Source: Methyloversatilis sp.
GTDB lineage: Bacteria > Pseudomonadota > Gammaproteobacteria > Burkholderiales > Rhodocyclaceae
Length of the DNA stretch: 64,000 nt
Direction of reading: 5' to 3'
NCBI RefSeq assembly: GCF_030698125.1
Contig: NZ_JAUYNV010000025.1
Span: 186,001-250,000, forward strand
The position numbers were made by a program, and so were the translations under genes. The notes under the pieces were generated by a model, which ran no database searches, was not told the origin of the DNA, and was given only the letters and a program-made list of their open reading frames with translations. Numbering within the stretch: the stretch's first letter is position 1; each line of letters begins with the position of its first letter. Shown here in pieces: positions 49,788 to 59,580 of this stretch.

Positions 49788-50357
49788 TCAGCGGGCAGCC
49801 AGCCGCGCCGCCTGCTCCGCCACCCTCAAGCCGAACAGCCGTGCAGTCTGCAGATCTCCATCGAGCATTTCCTCTACGGACGCGTCGGACGGCGTCGAAG
49901 CCATCGCGCCGGCGAAGGACGCCACATAGTTGATGTCGTTGCGCGTGGCCGCCTTGCTGTTGCTCGGCATCAGGCCGGTGCCCACCCACAGCATGCTGTG
50001 CTGCATCGCCAGCGTCATCAGATAGTGCAGCGTCGAATGCTTGTCGCCGTTCATCGAGGCGGAATTGGTGAAGCCGGCTGCCAGTTTGTCCTTCCACTTC
50101 TGGCCGAACCAGGGCTTCGAGCTCGCGTCGGCGAATTTCTTGAACTGCCACGACACGCTGCCCATGTAGGTCGGACTGCCGAACACGATGGCATCCGCGG
50201 CGGCCAGCGTGTCCCATGCTGCGTCGGGCACATTGCCGTCCGCATCGACTGCGATGGCATGGACTTCGGCAGCCTGTGCGGCACCGTCTGCGACGGCCTG
50301 CGCCATGCGGCGGGTGTGGCCATAGCCACTGTGATAAACGATCGCTACCTGTGTCAT
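49788..50357 (-). CDS. Flavodoxin-like NAD(P)H:quinone oxidoreductase (WrbA-like)
   Basis: A 189-residue flavodoxin-fold protein: VAIVYHSGYGHTRRMAQAVADGA binds the FMN phosphate, FGSPTYMGSVSWQFKKFADASSKPWF and GKLWVGTGLMPS-like loops are as in WrbA relatives. A GGAG lies before the ATG. It follows the pirin gene with a short gap, and pirin/flavodoxin pairs are common. It may act in quinone redox stress defence. Confidence 0.85.
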   Translation of the reverse strand: MTQVAIVYHSGYGHTRRMAQAVADGAAQAAEVHAIAVDADGNVPDAAWDTLAAADAIVFGSPTYMGSVSWQFKKFADASSKPWFGQKWKDKLAAGFTNSASMNGDKHSTLHYLMTLAMQHSMLWVGTGLMPSNSKAATRNDINYVASFAGAMASTPSDASVEEMLDGDLQTARLFGLRVAEQAARLAAR

Positions 50358-50371
50358 GTCGGACTCCTTCA

Positions 50372-51085
50372 TCAAGATGCGGGGTTGCCAAGGTCGAACA
50401 GAAGCGCATGTGCGCCCTGCCCGTGTTCAAAGATCACTTCCGTTTCATCGTCCAGCTTGAGCGCGTCGCCGCCCAGCAGCCGCTGCCCGTTGACGCTCAG
50501 CGCGCCATCCACCAGATGCACATAGGCCTTGCGGCCGCGGGCCAGCGGGTGGCTGACCGGCGCGTCGCCGGCTTCGAGCCGCAAGGCGAGCAGGGCCACA
50601 TCGGAATGGATGCCCAGCGCGCCATCGCGTGCCGGCGGGTGGACCAGCGTCTGCAACCGCCCGCGTTGGGCCGCCGCCGGAAAGTGGGTCTGTGCATAAT
50701 CCGGCGCGATGCCACGTACTTCCGGCAGCAGCCAGATCTGCAACATGCGCACGGTGTCGTCACGACCGTGGTTCCATTCGCTGTGCAGCACGCCCTGGCC
50801 GGCGCTCATGCGCTGCACATCACCGGCGCGCAGCACCCCGGTATGGCCCATCGAATCGCGATGGGTCAGTTCGCCGGCCAGCACGACGGTGACGATTTCC
50901 ATGTCGCGATGCGGATGGGTGCCGAAGCCGCCTCCGGGCGCGATCGTGTCTTCCATCAGCGCGCGCAGCACGCCGAAACCCATGTGCTCCGGGTCGTGGT
51001 AGTCAGCGAACGAAAAGCTGAAATGCGATTGCCCCCAGCCGTGGTCGTCAAAACCGCGTTCTGAAGATTTGCGCAGACTGATCAT
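50372..51085 (-). CDS. Pirin family protein
   Basis: A 237-residue bicupin. FGVLRALMEDTIAPGGGFGTHPHRDMEIVTVVLAGELTHRDSMGH carries the metal-binding HxH..E of pirins, and QRMSAGQGVLHSEWNH the remaining histidine. Pirins include quercetin dioxygenases and redox-sensing co-regulators. It is divergent from a LysR gene. Confidence 0.9.
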   Translation of the reverse strand: MISLRKSSERGFDDHGWGQSHFSFSFADYHDPEHMGFGVLRALMEDTIAPGGGFGTHPHRDMEIVTVVLAGELTHRDSMGHTGVLRAGDVQRMSAGQGVLHSEWNHGRDDTVRMLQIWLLPEVRGIAPDYAQTHFPAAAQRGRLQTLVHPPARDGALGIHSDVALLALRLEAGDAPVSHPLARGRKAYVHLVDGALSVNGQRLLGGDALKLDDETEVIFEHGQGAHALLFDLGNPAS

Positions 51086-51242
51086 GGTCCATCCCCTTGA
51101 TTCGTATGTCGATGATTGAATTGTGCTGATCCGGAACCCTCGCGTGTCCGCATGGCGCTGATATCATCATTCAAAATATTTGATCTCCAGTCACGCGCGC
51201 ACGCAGGGCTTGCCGCCCGGCCACCTCACCTCCTGAACACCC

Positions 51243-52187
51243 ATGAGCGACCACGACCACCCGCTGAACCCTGAAGCGATCCGCCTGATCGCCACCATCG
51301 ACGAAGCCGGCAGCTTTGCCGCCGCGGCGCGCGTGCTGGGCAAGGTGCCGTCGGCACTCAGCTACAGCGTGCGTCAGCTGGAAGACGCACTCGACGTGCT
51401 GCTGTTCGATCGCGCCAGCCGCAGCGCCGTACTGACGCCGGCCGGCCGAGAACTGCTGTCTGAAGGCCGTCGTCTGCTGATCGAGATGGATGCGGTCGCC
51501 AGCCGCGTGAAGCGGGTCGCCAGCGGCTGGGAAGGCCAGCTCGCGATCGCCGCCAACGCACTGTTCTGTCCGCATACGCTGCTCGATCTGGTGGACGCTT
51601 TCTACGGCCAGCGCGACACCGCCCGACTGCCGCCACCCACGCGCATCCGGCTGCGCCAGGAGGTGCTGTCCGGCACCTGGGAGGCCCTGCTGACCGGCAC
51701 GGCCGACCTGGCGATCGGCGTCGATGCCGACGACAGCCGGGTCAGCGGCGTGCAGATCGAACCGCTGGGCGACGTTCCATTCGTGTTCGTCGTGGCACCG
51801 CAGCATCCGCTGGCACGCATCGCGTCCGTGCTGACACCGGCAGTCATCCGCATGCATCGCGCCGTCGCAATCGCCGACAGTGCGCTGAAGCTGTCGCCGG
51901 TGTCGCGCAACCTGCAGCCGGGACAGGACGTACTCACGGTGCCGACGCTCGACATGAAGATCGACGCACAACTGCGCGGTCTGGGCTGCGGTTTCCTGCC
52001 GGAAAGCCGGGTTCGCGCGCACATCGCGGCCGGGCGTCTGGTGGCGAAGGACACCGGCGAGACGAAGGTCGCCCGCTTTTCGATCGCCTGGCGCAGCGGC
52101 CCGCGCGGTCGCGCACTCGACTGGTGGCTGCAGCAGCTGGCGAGCCCACGTACCCGCACCGCACTGCTCGAAGGTGTGCCTGCATGA
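51243..52187 (+). CDS. LysR-type transcriptional regulator
   Basis: A 314-residue regulator: helix-turn-helix [43 protein letters not shown] at the N terminus, then an inducer-binding domain. It is divergent from the pirin and flavodoxin genes and probably controls them (157 bp intergenic, AT-rich, with an ATTGAAT motif). Its stop overlaps the GTPase gene start. Confidence 0.9.
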   Translation: MSDHDHPLNPEAIRLIATIDEAGSFAAAARVLGKVPSALSYSVRQLEDALDVLLFDRASRSAVLTPAGRELLSEGRRLLIEMDAVASRVKRVASGWEGQLAIAANALFCPHTLLDLVDAFYGQRDTARLPPPTRIRLRQEVLSGTWEALLTGTADLAIGVDADDSRVSGVQIEPLGDVPFVFVVAPQHPLARIASVLTPAVIRMHRAVAIADSALKLSPVSRNLQPGQDVLTVPTLDMKIDAQLRGLGCGFLPESRVRAHIAAGRLVAKDTGETKVARFSIAWRSGPRGRALDWWLQQLASPRTRTALLEGVPA

Positions 52188-53149
52188 ACGACAGCCCGCT
52201 TCCGATCATCCTGTTGAGCGGGTTTCTGGGCAGCGGAAAGACCACGCTGCTGAACCGCCTGCTCGCCTCACCGGGCATGTCCGATACGCTGGTCGTCATC
52301 AACGAGTATGGCGACGCCTCGCTTGACCATCTGCTGGTGACCCATTCGGCGGAACAACCCGTGGTCGAGTTGCCGGGCGGCTGCGTCTGCTGCAGCCTGC
52401 GCGGCGACCTGGCGCAGACGCTGCGCGACGCGCACTGGCGCTTCGCGCGCGCCGGACGCAGACAGTTCGGACGCATCGTCATCGAAACGACCGGTCTCGC
52501 CGACCCGGCGCCCATCCTGCGCACGCTGACGCAGGACGCCCGCATCGCCGCGCGCTACCGCCTGCGCTGCACGCTGACCGTTGTCGACGCGCTGCACGCC
52601 GCGGGCACGCTGGCGACACAGGATGAAGCCGTACGCCAGATCGCCGCCGCCGACCGCCTGCTGATCAGCAAGTCGGATCTGACGGACGCCGATGCGCTCG
52701 GTGCGCTGCGTACCCGGCTCGAACGCATCAATCCTTTCGCGCCACAGACCGACCTTCAGCTCACGCCCGACGGGGCCGAACTGATGACGCTGCTCGACGC
52801 GCCACCGCCCCGGTCAGGGCGCTTTCGACCCGTGACGGCGAATGAACCGCACGCCATTCGCGCCGACAGCTTTTCCATCGACCGGCCAATTTCTGTTCCG
52901 CAGCTCGACGCCTGGCTCGCCGGCTGGCCGGATATCGCCGGTCCCGGCCTGCTGCGCATGAAGGCACTGTTCGACGTCGAGGGCCGCACCGGGCCGGTGG
53001 CGGCACACGGCGTGCAGCACACGCTGCATCCGCCAACGCCGCTGGCTGACTGGCCGGGCGCGGGCCGCGGCTCGACCGTCGTGTTCATTACGCGCGGCAT
53101 CGACGCCGACGCGCTGCGCAAATATGTGGCGCTGCTCGGATGCGATTGA
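52184..53149 (+). CDS. COG0523 (CobW/YjiA-type) GTPase
   Basis: A 321-residue metal-chaperone-like GTPase. Walker [10 protein letters not shown], the [12 protein letters not shown] metal-binding Cys-x-Cys-Cys motif, the [11 protein letters not shown] switch and the SKSDL specificity motif are present. It lacks a long His-rich tail. Substrate metal is unknown; zinc or cobalt is the usual family role. ATG overlaps the LysR stop (ATGA), so the pair is co-translated. Confidence 0.9.
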   Translation: MNDSPLPIILLSGFLGSGKTTLLNRLLASPGMSDTLVVINEYGDASLDHLLVTHSAEQPVVELPGGCVCCSLRGDLAQTLRDAHWRFARAGRRQFGRIVIETTGLADPAPILRTLTQDARIAARYRLRCTLTVVDALHAAGTLATQDEAVRQIAAADRLLISKSDLTDADALGALRTRLERINPFAPQTDLQLTPDGAELMTLLDAPPPRSGRFRPVTANEPHAIRADSFSIDRPISVPQLDAWLAGWPDIAGPGLLRMKALFDVEGRTGPVAAHGVQHTLHPPTPLADWPGAGRGSTVVFITRGIDADALRKYVALLGCD

Positions 53150-53230
53150 ACCTGCAACCACACACATCGCTCACAATGCAGTCATCCGTTCGCTTGCCTC
53201 GTGCGAGCACATTCCCCAAGTCGATTGCCC

Positions 53231-54817
53231 ATGTCCATTGCCGCCCGACGGCTCGATGAAATCGAGTTCGACAACCTGTTCGTGCGCAGTCTGCCCGCCG
53301 ACCCTTCGGCCGACATGCGCTCGCGCCCGGTCATCGATGCCTCCTACACGCTGACCTCGCCGACGCCGGTCGCGGCACCCGAACTGCTGGCCTGGTCGGA
53401 CGTGCTGGGTGCCCAGCTCGGGTTGCGCCGACCGGCGCGCGTCGATGCGGCGGTCGAGGCGCTTGCCGGCAACCGCATCCTGCCCGGCATGCAGCCCTAC
53501 GCGGCGCGCTACGGTGGCCACCAGTTCGGCAACTGGGCCGGCCAGCTCGGCGACGGCCGCGCCATCACGCTGGGCGAAATGATCGATACCGCGGGTCAGC
53601 GGCAGGAACTGCAGTTGAAGGGCGCCGGCCCGACACCCTACTCGCGGCGTGCCGATGGACGTGCCGTGCTGCGCTCGTCGGTGCGCGAATTCCTGTGCAG
53701 CGAAGCCATGTTCCACCTCGGCATTCCAACCACGCGCGCACTGAGCCTCGTCACGACCGGCGACCGGGTGGTGCGCGACATGTTCTACGACGGGCATCCC
53801 GAATACGAGCCGGGCGCCATCGTGTGCCGCGTGGCGCCCAGCTTCGTGCGTTTCGGCCACTTCGAAATCCTCGCGTCGCATGAGGAGCTCGACCTGCAGC
53901 GCCGGCTTGCCGACTGGGTGATGACGCACCACTTCCCCGACATCACGTCGCCGGCCGACTGGTTCGCCGAAATCTGCCGCCGCACGGCGGTGCTGATGGT
54001 CGACTGGATGCGCGTCGGCTTCGTGCATGGCGTGATGAACACCGACAACATGTCCATCCTCGGCCTGACGATCGACTACGGCCCGTACGGCTGGCTCGAA
54101 GGCGTCGACATGATGTGGACGCCGAACACGACCGACGCCCAGGGCCGACGCTACTGTTACGGGCGCCAGCCGCAGATCGGCTACTGGAACCTGACGCGGC
54201 TGGCTGCCGCGCTGTCGCCGCTGATCGACGATCAGGCGGCGATCGATGCCGCACTTGAGGGCTACGAGCAGACCTTCTCCGAGGGCTGGACACGCATGCT
54301 GGCCGACAAACTCGGCTTGCCGGCGGCCGCTGACGAGGCGGAACAGGACATGCGCAGCGAACTGTTCCAGCTGCTGCAGGCGGAGGAATGCGACTTCACG
54401 ATCTTTTTCCGCGCGCTGGCAGAGGTACCTGTGGCGACAGCCCTCGCAGGCGATGCGGCGGCACTGGCGCCGCTGATTGAGGCCTTCTACAGCGGTGATG
54501 GCCCTTCCGCTGAACACGGTCGCGCGCTGCTTGCGTGGCTGCAGGGCTGGGCGCAGCGCGTGGAGGCCGGCGGCGAAGCGGACGCGGCGCGCATCGCGCG
54601 CATGAACGCGACCAACCCGAAGTACATCGTGCGCAACTGGCTGGCGCAGCGCGCCATCGACGATGCCACCGCCGGCGACACCGCGTTGATCGAGCGACTG
54701 TTGAAGATGATGCAGCGGCCGTACGACGAACAACCCGAATTCAACGATCTGGCCGGCCGCCGCCCCGAATGGGCGCGCAACAAGCCCGGCTGTTCCGCCC
54801 TGTCCTGCAGTTCATGA
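53231..54817 (+). CDS. selO: Protein adenylyltransferase SelO (YdiU)
   Basis: A 528-residue pseudokinase-fold AMPylase. GGHQFGNWAGQLGDGRAI, ELQLKGAGPTPYSRRADGRAVLRSS, HGVMNTDNMSILGLTIDYGPYG are as in SelO. The C terminus ends GCSALSCSS with two cysteines and ordinary codons, not Sec. ATG at 53231 was chosen over an upstream ATG. Confidence 0.93.
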   Translation: MSIAARRLDEIEFDNLFVRSLPADPSADMRSRPVIDASYTLTSPTPVAAPELLAWSDVLGAQLGLRRPARVDAAVEALAGNRILPGMQPYAARYGGHQFGNWAGQLGDGRAITLGEMIDTAGQRQELQLKGAGPTPYSRRADGRAVLRSSVREFLCSEAMFHLGIPTTRALSLVTTGDRVVRDMFYDGHPEYEPGAIVCRVAPSFVRFGHFEILASHEELDLQRRLADWVMTHHFPDITSPADWFAEICRRTAVLMVDWMRVGFVHGVMNTDNMSILGLTIDYGPYGWLEGVDMMWTPNTTDAQGRRYCYGRQPQIGYWNLTRLAAALSPLIDDQAAIDAALEGYEQTFSEGWTRMLADKLGLPAAADEAEQDMRSELFQLLQAEECDFTIFFRALAEVPVATALAGDAAALAPLIEAFYSGDGPSAEHGRALLAWLQGWAQRVEAGGEADAARIARMNATNPKYIVRNWLAQRAIDDATAGDTALIERLLKMMQRPYDEQPEFNDLAGRRPEWARNKPGCSALSCSS

Positions 54818-54833
54818 ACCGCCTTCCACCCCG

Positions 54834-55814
54834 ATGAATCCATCCACGCACAGCCTCACCTCACACACCTTCCATGGCCTCGAACCCGGACCGCGCCTGA
54901 TCGTGCTCGGCGCCGTCCATGGCAACGAAATCGGCGGCACGCGCGGCATCGAGCGCGTGCTCGACGAACTGGCGCGCGGCGACCTCGTCATCGTGCGCGG
55001 CACCGTCACCTTTGTACCGATCACCAATCCGCTCGCCTGGACGCTGAAACGGCGCGCCGGCGACCGCAACCTGAACCGCAACCTGCGCCCGGTTGCCGCG
55101 CCGCAGGACTATGAGGACCGCATCGCCAACGTGCTGTGCCCGCTGCTCGCCGCGCACGACGTGCTGCTCGACCTGCATTCCTTTCACACCGGGGGCGAGC
55201 CGTTCGCCATGCTGGGGCCGCAGGACAATGACGGCACGCTGGAAGCCTTCTCGCACGCCGCCGCCGAAGAGGCGCTCGCGCTGCGGCTCGGCGCGCGCCG
55301 TCTGGTCGAGGGCTGGCTCGACACCTACGCGACCGGCGTGCGCAAGCGGCTGGCCCGCACCGCGCCCACCGAACGCGCCCACCTGTTGTCGACCGATCCT
55401 GACTACGGCATCGGCACCACCGAATACATGCGCCGCATGGGCGGCTATGCGGTGACGCTGGAATGCGGCCAGCACGACGATCCGGCCGCACCTGAATTCG
55501 CCTGGCGCGCCATCCGCAACACGCTGGCCCACCTGAAGCTGGTCGAAGCGCCCGCGCCGGCGGCGCGCGACAGCTTCGAACTGCTGCGCCTGACGGAAGT
55601 GATCGACCGGCTGCACCCGGACGATCAGTTCGCGCGCGCCTGGAGCAGCTTCGACCCGGTCAGCGCCGGCGACGCGATCGGCACCCGCCATGACGGTACG
55701 CCGGTCATTGCGCCGCAGGACGGCTACATCGTGTTTCCGAACCCGACCTCGACACCGGGCAACGAGTGGTTCTATTTCGCGCAGCGCAGCACGCGGGCGC
55801 TGCACCGGAACTGA
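54834..55814 (+). CDS. Succinylglutamate desuccinylase/aspartoacylase family protein
   Basis: A 326-residue zinc carboxypeptidase-fold protein: VLGAVHGNEIGGTRGIERVL with the His-x2-Glu zinc ligands, RDRNLNRNLRP-like motif (RAGDRNLNRNLRP), LLDLHSFHTGGEPFAML with the third zinc His, and TLECGQHDD with the catalytic glutamate. The substrate (an N-acyl amino acid) cannot be assigned. It lies downstream of selO, 16 bp apart, convergent with the receptor gene. Confidence 0.87.
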   Translation: MNPSTHSLTSHTFHGLEPGPRLIVLGAVHGNEIGGTRGIERVLDELARGDLVIVRGTVTFVPITNPLAWTLKRRAGDRNLNRNLRPVAAPQDYEDRIANVLCPLLAAHDVLLDLHSFHTGGEPFAMLGPQDNDGTLEAFSHAAAEEALALRLGARRLVEGWLDTYATGVRKRLARTAPTERAHLLSTDPDYGIGTTEYMRRMGGYAVTLECGQHDDPAAPEFAWRAIRNTLAHLKLVEAPAPAARDSFELLRLTEVIDRLHPDDQFARAWSSFDPVSAGDAIGTRHDGTPVIAPQDGYIVFPNPTSTPGNEWFYFAQRSTRALHRN

Positions 55815-55815
55815 G

Positions 55816-57867
55816 CTAGAAGCGCCAGCGCAGGCTGGCGTAGCCATTACGTTCGGGCATCGGGTAGTAGGTTTCCGAAAAGGCGATGGTCGAATACACC
55901 TTGTCGAATACATTGTTGATGCCGGCCGCCAGTTGCGCGCCGCCGCCCAGATCGAGGCGCAGCGCAAGATCGAACACCGTATAGGACGGCAGTTCGGCGA
56001 AGCTGCGATTGTCGAGGTCGTTGCCGTCGAAGCGCCGACCGGCATGGCGCGCCGCGACGATCCAGCGCAGCGACGGCGTCTGCAGCCACTCCGCACGCGC
56101 ATTCGCGGTCCAGCGCGGCACCAGCGGAATGTCGGCGTCGGTACCTTTGAAACGCGGCTGCACATAGCCGGCGTTGGCAGCGAACAGCCAGGCGGCCGAC
56201 GGCTGCCAGCGCGTTTCCAGTTCTACCCCGGTGCGCTGGGTCGGCAGGTCGTAGTTGCGGTTCACGCTCGGCACGCCGGTGCTGTCGAAGTAGATTTCAT
56301 CCTGATTGCGCAGTCGGAACAGCGTCAGCCCGAGCGACAGCCTGTCATCGGGCTGCAGGCGCACGCCGGCTTCGATCGTGCGGCCGCGCTGCGCGCGCAG
56401 ATCGGACGACGCCAGCGCCAGTTCGTCGATGTTCGGGTTACGGAAGTGCCGGCTTGCGCTAACAAACGTCGTTAGCGACGGGATCGGATTCCAAGTAACA
56501 CCGAATTCTGCTGCGTCGTTGCGCCAAGTGTTGGAGTCGCTGCCAGTACGCCGAAAATCACTTACACAGGGACCCGGCATGACGAAAGGTGGAACCGGTA
56601 TAGGAATAAATACGCATTCCGATATGTAGCGTTCTCTCGTTGTCCGGCTCTTCGTTTCGTCCCTCCGCCATCCGGCATTCATCCGAACTTGCCGGGATAA
56701 ATGCGTTACACCTTCCACATACCAAGCTTGGCCATTCAGATCGCCAGAGAACCGCTCGGACTGGTTTGCCGCCGCGGTACCGCGGCGCTGGCTCAGGTAA
56801 TCCGATGACTGCGATGCGACACCCATGCCGAAATTCTGAGGTAACCCGAAGAGAGTGAAGTCAAGGTCATAGCGCAGTTGAGCATCTTCACGCGTTGAAT
56901 CGATAGCGTTCCGTTGAGTGTCTGCATCGACTCCGATTAGAAAGGGATTTTCGCGCCGTCGGTGATCCAGTTGAAATTCAAACACACCGGCGTCACCGAG
57001 ATCGACACGCCATAGAAGCCCCATTTTCCGATCGTCGGTTTGTCCGCCATCTGACCGGGGTGACCGACTAGCGCGTCGACGTGCAGACTCTCCGGATAGA
57101 AAATCTTCGCGTGACACTTCCCCGGGCAAACCATATTCGTCCAGGTGTCTGGAGAAGCGAACGAGGAGGTCCATGAACGCCAGCGTGCCGCCGGGGCTCC
57201 ATCTGACTGCGACCGCCGTTCGCGTACGACGCTGTTCATCATGCTGTCTATAGCCGTCACTCGACATGCGCTCAACCTCAACGCTTGCCGAAACAGGGCC
57301 ATGGCCGCCTGAAGTGCTGAACTGCAAAGCTTGTGTTCCGTAAGCTGCGGTCCGCAGAGACAGCTCCGAGCGAACATCGGTCGAGCTTGGACCATTCGTA
57401 AGGACGTGGATGACACCGCCTACCGCACCATCGCCGTATCGCACGGCACCACCACCTCGGAGTACCTCGATCCGCTTGATTTGAGACACGGCTACCGTGG
57501 ACAAGTCCGCACCGGACAGGTCATCAGCATTGAGACGGACACCGTCAACCATGACAAGCACGTTGTTTGCAGCGCTTTCGCCAAAACCACGCATGCCAAT
57601 AGTTGCGTTTTTATCGTGACCGAAGTAACTGATCAGATTCAGGTTTGCTTCACGACCGAGTAACTCGGCAACTGACAGAGAGGGAGAACTGTCGATATCT
57701 TCCCGCGTGATGACCGACACACTGTGCGGCACCATACGCAACGTATCGGCTGCCGACGGCGCGCTGATGACGACTTCATCGAGCTCGTGCACGCGCGGTG
57801 CCGAAGTCTGTGCGAACGCCAGGCCGGGCAACACGGGCAGCAAAAAAAGAAAACGGAGACAGTGCAT
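55816..57867 (-). CDS. btuB: BtuB-like TonB-dependent receptor
   Basis: A 683-residue outer-membrane receptor. Signal peptide MHCLRFLFLLPVLPGLAFAQ, TonB-box-like DEVVISAP, plug domain (VAELLGREANLNLISYFGHDKNATIGMRGFGE, VLVMVDGVRLNADD, IEVLRGGGAVRYGDGAVGGVIHV) and barrel ending in RNGYASLRWRF with a terminal Phe. Length is near E. coli BtuB. It is the last gene of the cobalamin-riboswitch operon, 53 bp after the DUF4465 gene, which indicates vitamin B12 as ligand. Its middle part is clearly lower in GC than its ends. Confidence 0.85.
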   Translation of the reverse strand: MHCLRFLFLLPVLPGLAFAQTSAPRVHELDEVVISAPSAADTLRMVPHSVSVITREDIDSSPSLSVAELLGREANLNLISYFGHDKNATIGMRGFGESAANNVLVMVDGVRLNADDLSGADLSTVAVSQIKRIEVLRGGGAVRYGDGAVGGVIHVLTNGPSSTDVRSELSLRTAAYGTQALQFSTSGGHGPVSASVEVERMSSDGYRQHDEQRRTRTAVAVRWSPGGTLAFMDLLVRFSRHLDEYGLPGEVSREDFLSGESARRRASRSPRSDGGQTDDRKMGLLWRVDLGDAGVFEFQLDHRRRENPFLIGVDADTQRNAIDSTREDAQLRYDLDFTLFGLPQNFGMGVASQSSDYLSQRRGTAAANQSERFSGDLNGQAWYVEGVTHLSRQVRMNAGWRRDETKSRTTRERYISECVFIPIPVPPFVMPGPCVSDFRRTGSDSNTWRNDAAEFGVTWNPIPSLTTFVSASRHFRNPNIDELALASSDLRAQRGRTIEAGVRLQPDDRLSLGLTLFRLRNQDEIYFDSTGVPSVNRNYDLPTQRTGVELETRWQPSAAWLFAANAGYVQPRFKGTDADIPLVPRWTANARAEWLQTPSLRWIVAARHAGRRFDGNDLDNRSFAELPSYTVFDLALRLDLGGGAQLAAGINNVFDKVYSTIAFSETYYPMPERNGYASLRWRF

Positions 57868-57920
57868 CAATGCGCATCACCCGCGAACCGTGGAGGGCGC
57901 GCGGGTGACTCCTGGGTCGA

Positions 57921-58712
57921 TCAGCCGCGACGGCGGCGCGCGACCGCGCCGACCAACGCCAGTCCGGCCAGCAGCAGCGCTGCCTGTTCCGGTTCCGGCA
58001 CCGCGGTGACGGTCAGATTGTCGAGTGCGAAATAGGCCGGCGTATTGATGCCGAATTCACCGCTGTCGCTCGAAACCAGCGCGAACTGCAGACTGCTGAC
58101 CGTGCCGAGCGCCGCGAGATCGACCCAGCGCCAGTCGGTCACCACGTAGTCCTGCGTGTTGTCGGCGAACCGGTAGTCGGCCAGCATGAAGTCGACGCTG
58201 CCGGTCGTCGCACCGCCACCGTCCTTGCCGATGATGGTCAGCTTCAGGTAGTCGGGGTCATTGCCGCTGGCGCCGCCGAACTTTTTCGAGAAGAAGTCGC
58301 CGGTGAGCAGGGTAAGGCCGGTGAACGTCGTGTTGGTGAAGTACGCACCCTGAACACTGACGGCCGACGCAAAGCTGATGGTCGGCGCGCCGAAGTTGGC
58401 GATCGCGTAATGGGCCGATCCGTCGGCGCCGCCGCCGGTGATCGCGCTGTGCTGATTGGTGAAGTTGCCGGTCGTCGTGTCGGTGCGGTTCGAATACACC
58501 CAGTCAACGTGGCAGCAGCCGCCACCGAAGTCCGAATAGGTGTGATTGAAGGTGGCGGCTCCGCTGGTGAACGTGGTCGTCACTTGCGGGAAGAAGTGGC
58601 TTTCGGACGCCAGCGGCGCGTCTTCGAACGTGGCGACCGAGGGGGTCGCTGCGTGCGCGCCGTGGCTGGCGGCCAGTGCGCCCAGCGCAAAGGCAAGAAA
58701 TGTCTTGTTCAT
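57921..58712 (-). CDS. DUF4465 protein with PEP-CTERM sorting signal
   Basis: A 263-residue exported protein. Signal peptide MNKTFLAFALGALAASHGAHA; the body has DUF4465 hallmarks: WVYSNRTDTTTGNFTNQHSAITGGG, SAHYAIANF, GAYFTNTTFTGLTLLTGDFF, DYLKLTIIGKDG, DFMLADYRF, DWRWVDLAALG and SDSGEFGINTPAYFALDNL. A paired-cysteine GGGCCHVDW insertion is unusual. The end VPEPEQAALLLAGLALVGAVARRRRG is a PEP-CTERM signal with a transmembrane helix and Arg tail, processed by exosortase (no exosortase gene in the window). DUF4465 proteins of Bacteroidetes occur in B12 loci, supporting a cobalamin-binding role (inference). Confidence 0.85.
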   Translation of the reverse strand: MNKTFLAFALGALAASHGAHAATPSVATFEDAPLASESHFFPQVTTTFTSGAATFNHTYSDFGGGCCHVDWVYSNRTDTTTGNFTNQHSAITGGGADGSAHYAIANFGAPTISFASAVSVQGAYFTNTTFTGLTLLTGDFFSKKFGGASGNDPDYLKLTIIGKDGGGATTGSVDFMLADYRFADNTQDYVVTDWRWVDLAALGTVSSLQFALVSSDSGEFGINTPAYFALDNLTVTAVPEPEQAALLLAGLALVGAVARRRRG

Positions 58713-58745
58713 GTCAGTGATCTTTCGTGGTAAGCGGGGGCGGCA

Positions 58746-59543
58746 TCAGCCGCGACGACGGGCGACCAGACCGAGCAGGCCCAGTGCGGCGCAGTACATG
58801 GCCCATTGCGACGGTTCGGGCACGGCCGGCAGTGCCGCGTAGTGGATGACGCCGACCGCGTCGAGGTCGAAGCCGCTGCTGCCGGTCGTCGGGTACGGGT
58901 CGTAGATCGGGTGCGGCCCGCCGTATTCGGCCGGGAAGCTGTCGAAGGTCGAACCATTTCCGACCACGTCGATCAGGCGCACGTACTGCACCTTGTTGAC
59001 ATCCAGCCCGGCGACGCCGCTCAGCACCTCGAGATCGAACGGCGTACCGAAGCCGGCGCGGTACTTGCCGGCCAGACCGTCGATATTGGTCGGGTCAATC
59101 AGGCCGAAGCCGCCGACCGGGCTGGCAGTGAAGGAGAAGTTCGGAAAACGGAAGAAATCCGTGCCGTTGGACGACACTTCGACGAAAGCCAGTTCGAGGA
59201 AGGTGTCCATGAAACCGTTTTCGAACACCGCGAAATCCGCGCCCGCACCGTTCGTGATGTAACCGCCGAAGGTGAGCGTGATGCTGCCGCCGTCGCCGAG
59301 CACGACGATGTCGGTCGCGCCGCCCTGGGCAACGCCCAGACCCTTTTCCGGCGTTTTCCACGTCGCATCGACGTTGGGACCGGGCTGATAGTCGCGATAG
59401 CCGGTCGCCCACTGGACGAAAGCCGGACTGTCCTTGCTGATCGCGGTCGAGCCGGTCTGACCGGCAGCCGGCGCGAACGGGCCGGCCTGGGCGGAACCGG
59501 CAAACGCCAGTCCGATGAGGGATGTGACAAGAATGAAACGCAT
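58746..59543 (-). CDS. PEP-CTERM surface protein, first gene of the cobalamin-riboswitch operon
   Basis: A 265-residue exported protein. Signal peptide MRFILVTSLIGLAFAGSAQA; the body has GDGGSITLTFGGYITNGAGADFAVFENGF, FLELAFVEVSSNGTDFFRFPN and DLDAVGVIHYAALPAVPEP, a beta-sandwich pattern as in cell-surface proteins found beside DUF4465 genes elsewhere. It ends VPEPSQWAMYCAALGLLGLVARRRG, a PEP-CTERM signal. AAGGAGG precedes ATG. It is 33 bp from the next gene and 156 nt downstream of the riboswitch. Confidence 0.82.
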   Translation of the reverse strand: MRFILVTSLIGLAFAGSAQAGPFAPAAGQTGSTAISKDSPAFVQWATGYRDYQPGPNVDATWKTPEKGLGVAQGGATDIVVLGDGGSITLTFGGYITNGAGADFAVFENGFMDTFLELAFVEVSSNGTDFFRFPNFSFTASPVGGFGLIDPTNIDGLAGKYRAGFGTPFDLEVLSGVAGLDVNKVQYVRLIDVVGNGSTFDSFPAEYGGPHPIYDPYPTTGSSGFDLDAVGVIHYAALPAVPEPSQWAMYCAALGLLGLVARRRG

Positions 59544-59559
59544 GCAGACCTCCTTGCAG

Positions 59560-59580
59560 CGCCGGCAGCACCCGCCGGCG
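59560..59580 (-). promoter_or_regulatory. Hairpin next to the ribosome binding site of the riboswitch operon
   Basis: CGCCGGC and GCCGGCG form a 7-bp GC stem ending four bases before the AAGGAGG of the first PEP-CTERM gene. A second long-range pairing (CCGATGG at 59593-59599 with CCATCGG at 59683-59689) could link it to the aptamer. There is no T-run, so control of translation is more likely than termination. Confidence 0.5.

Noticed and set aside
53171-54733. A 520-codon minus-strand frame opposite selO
   Set aside because: Antisense shadow; selO on the other strand carries all family motifs.
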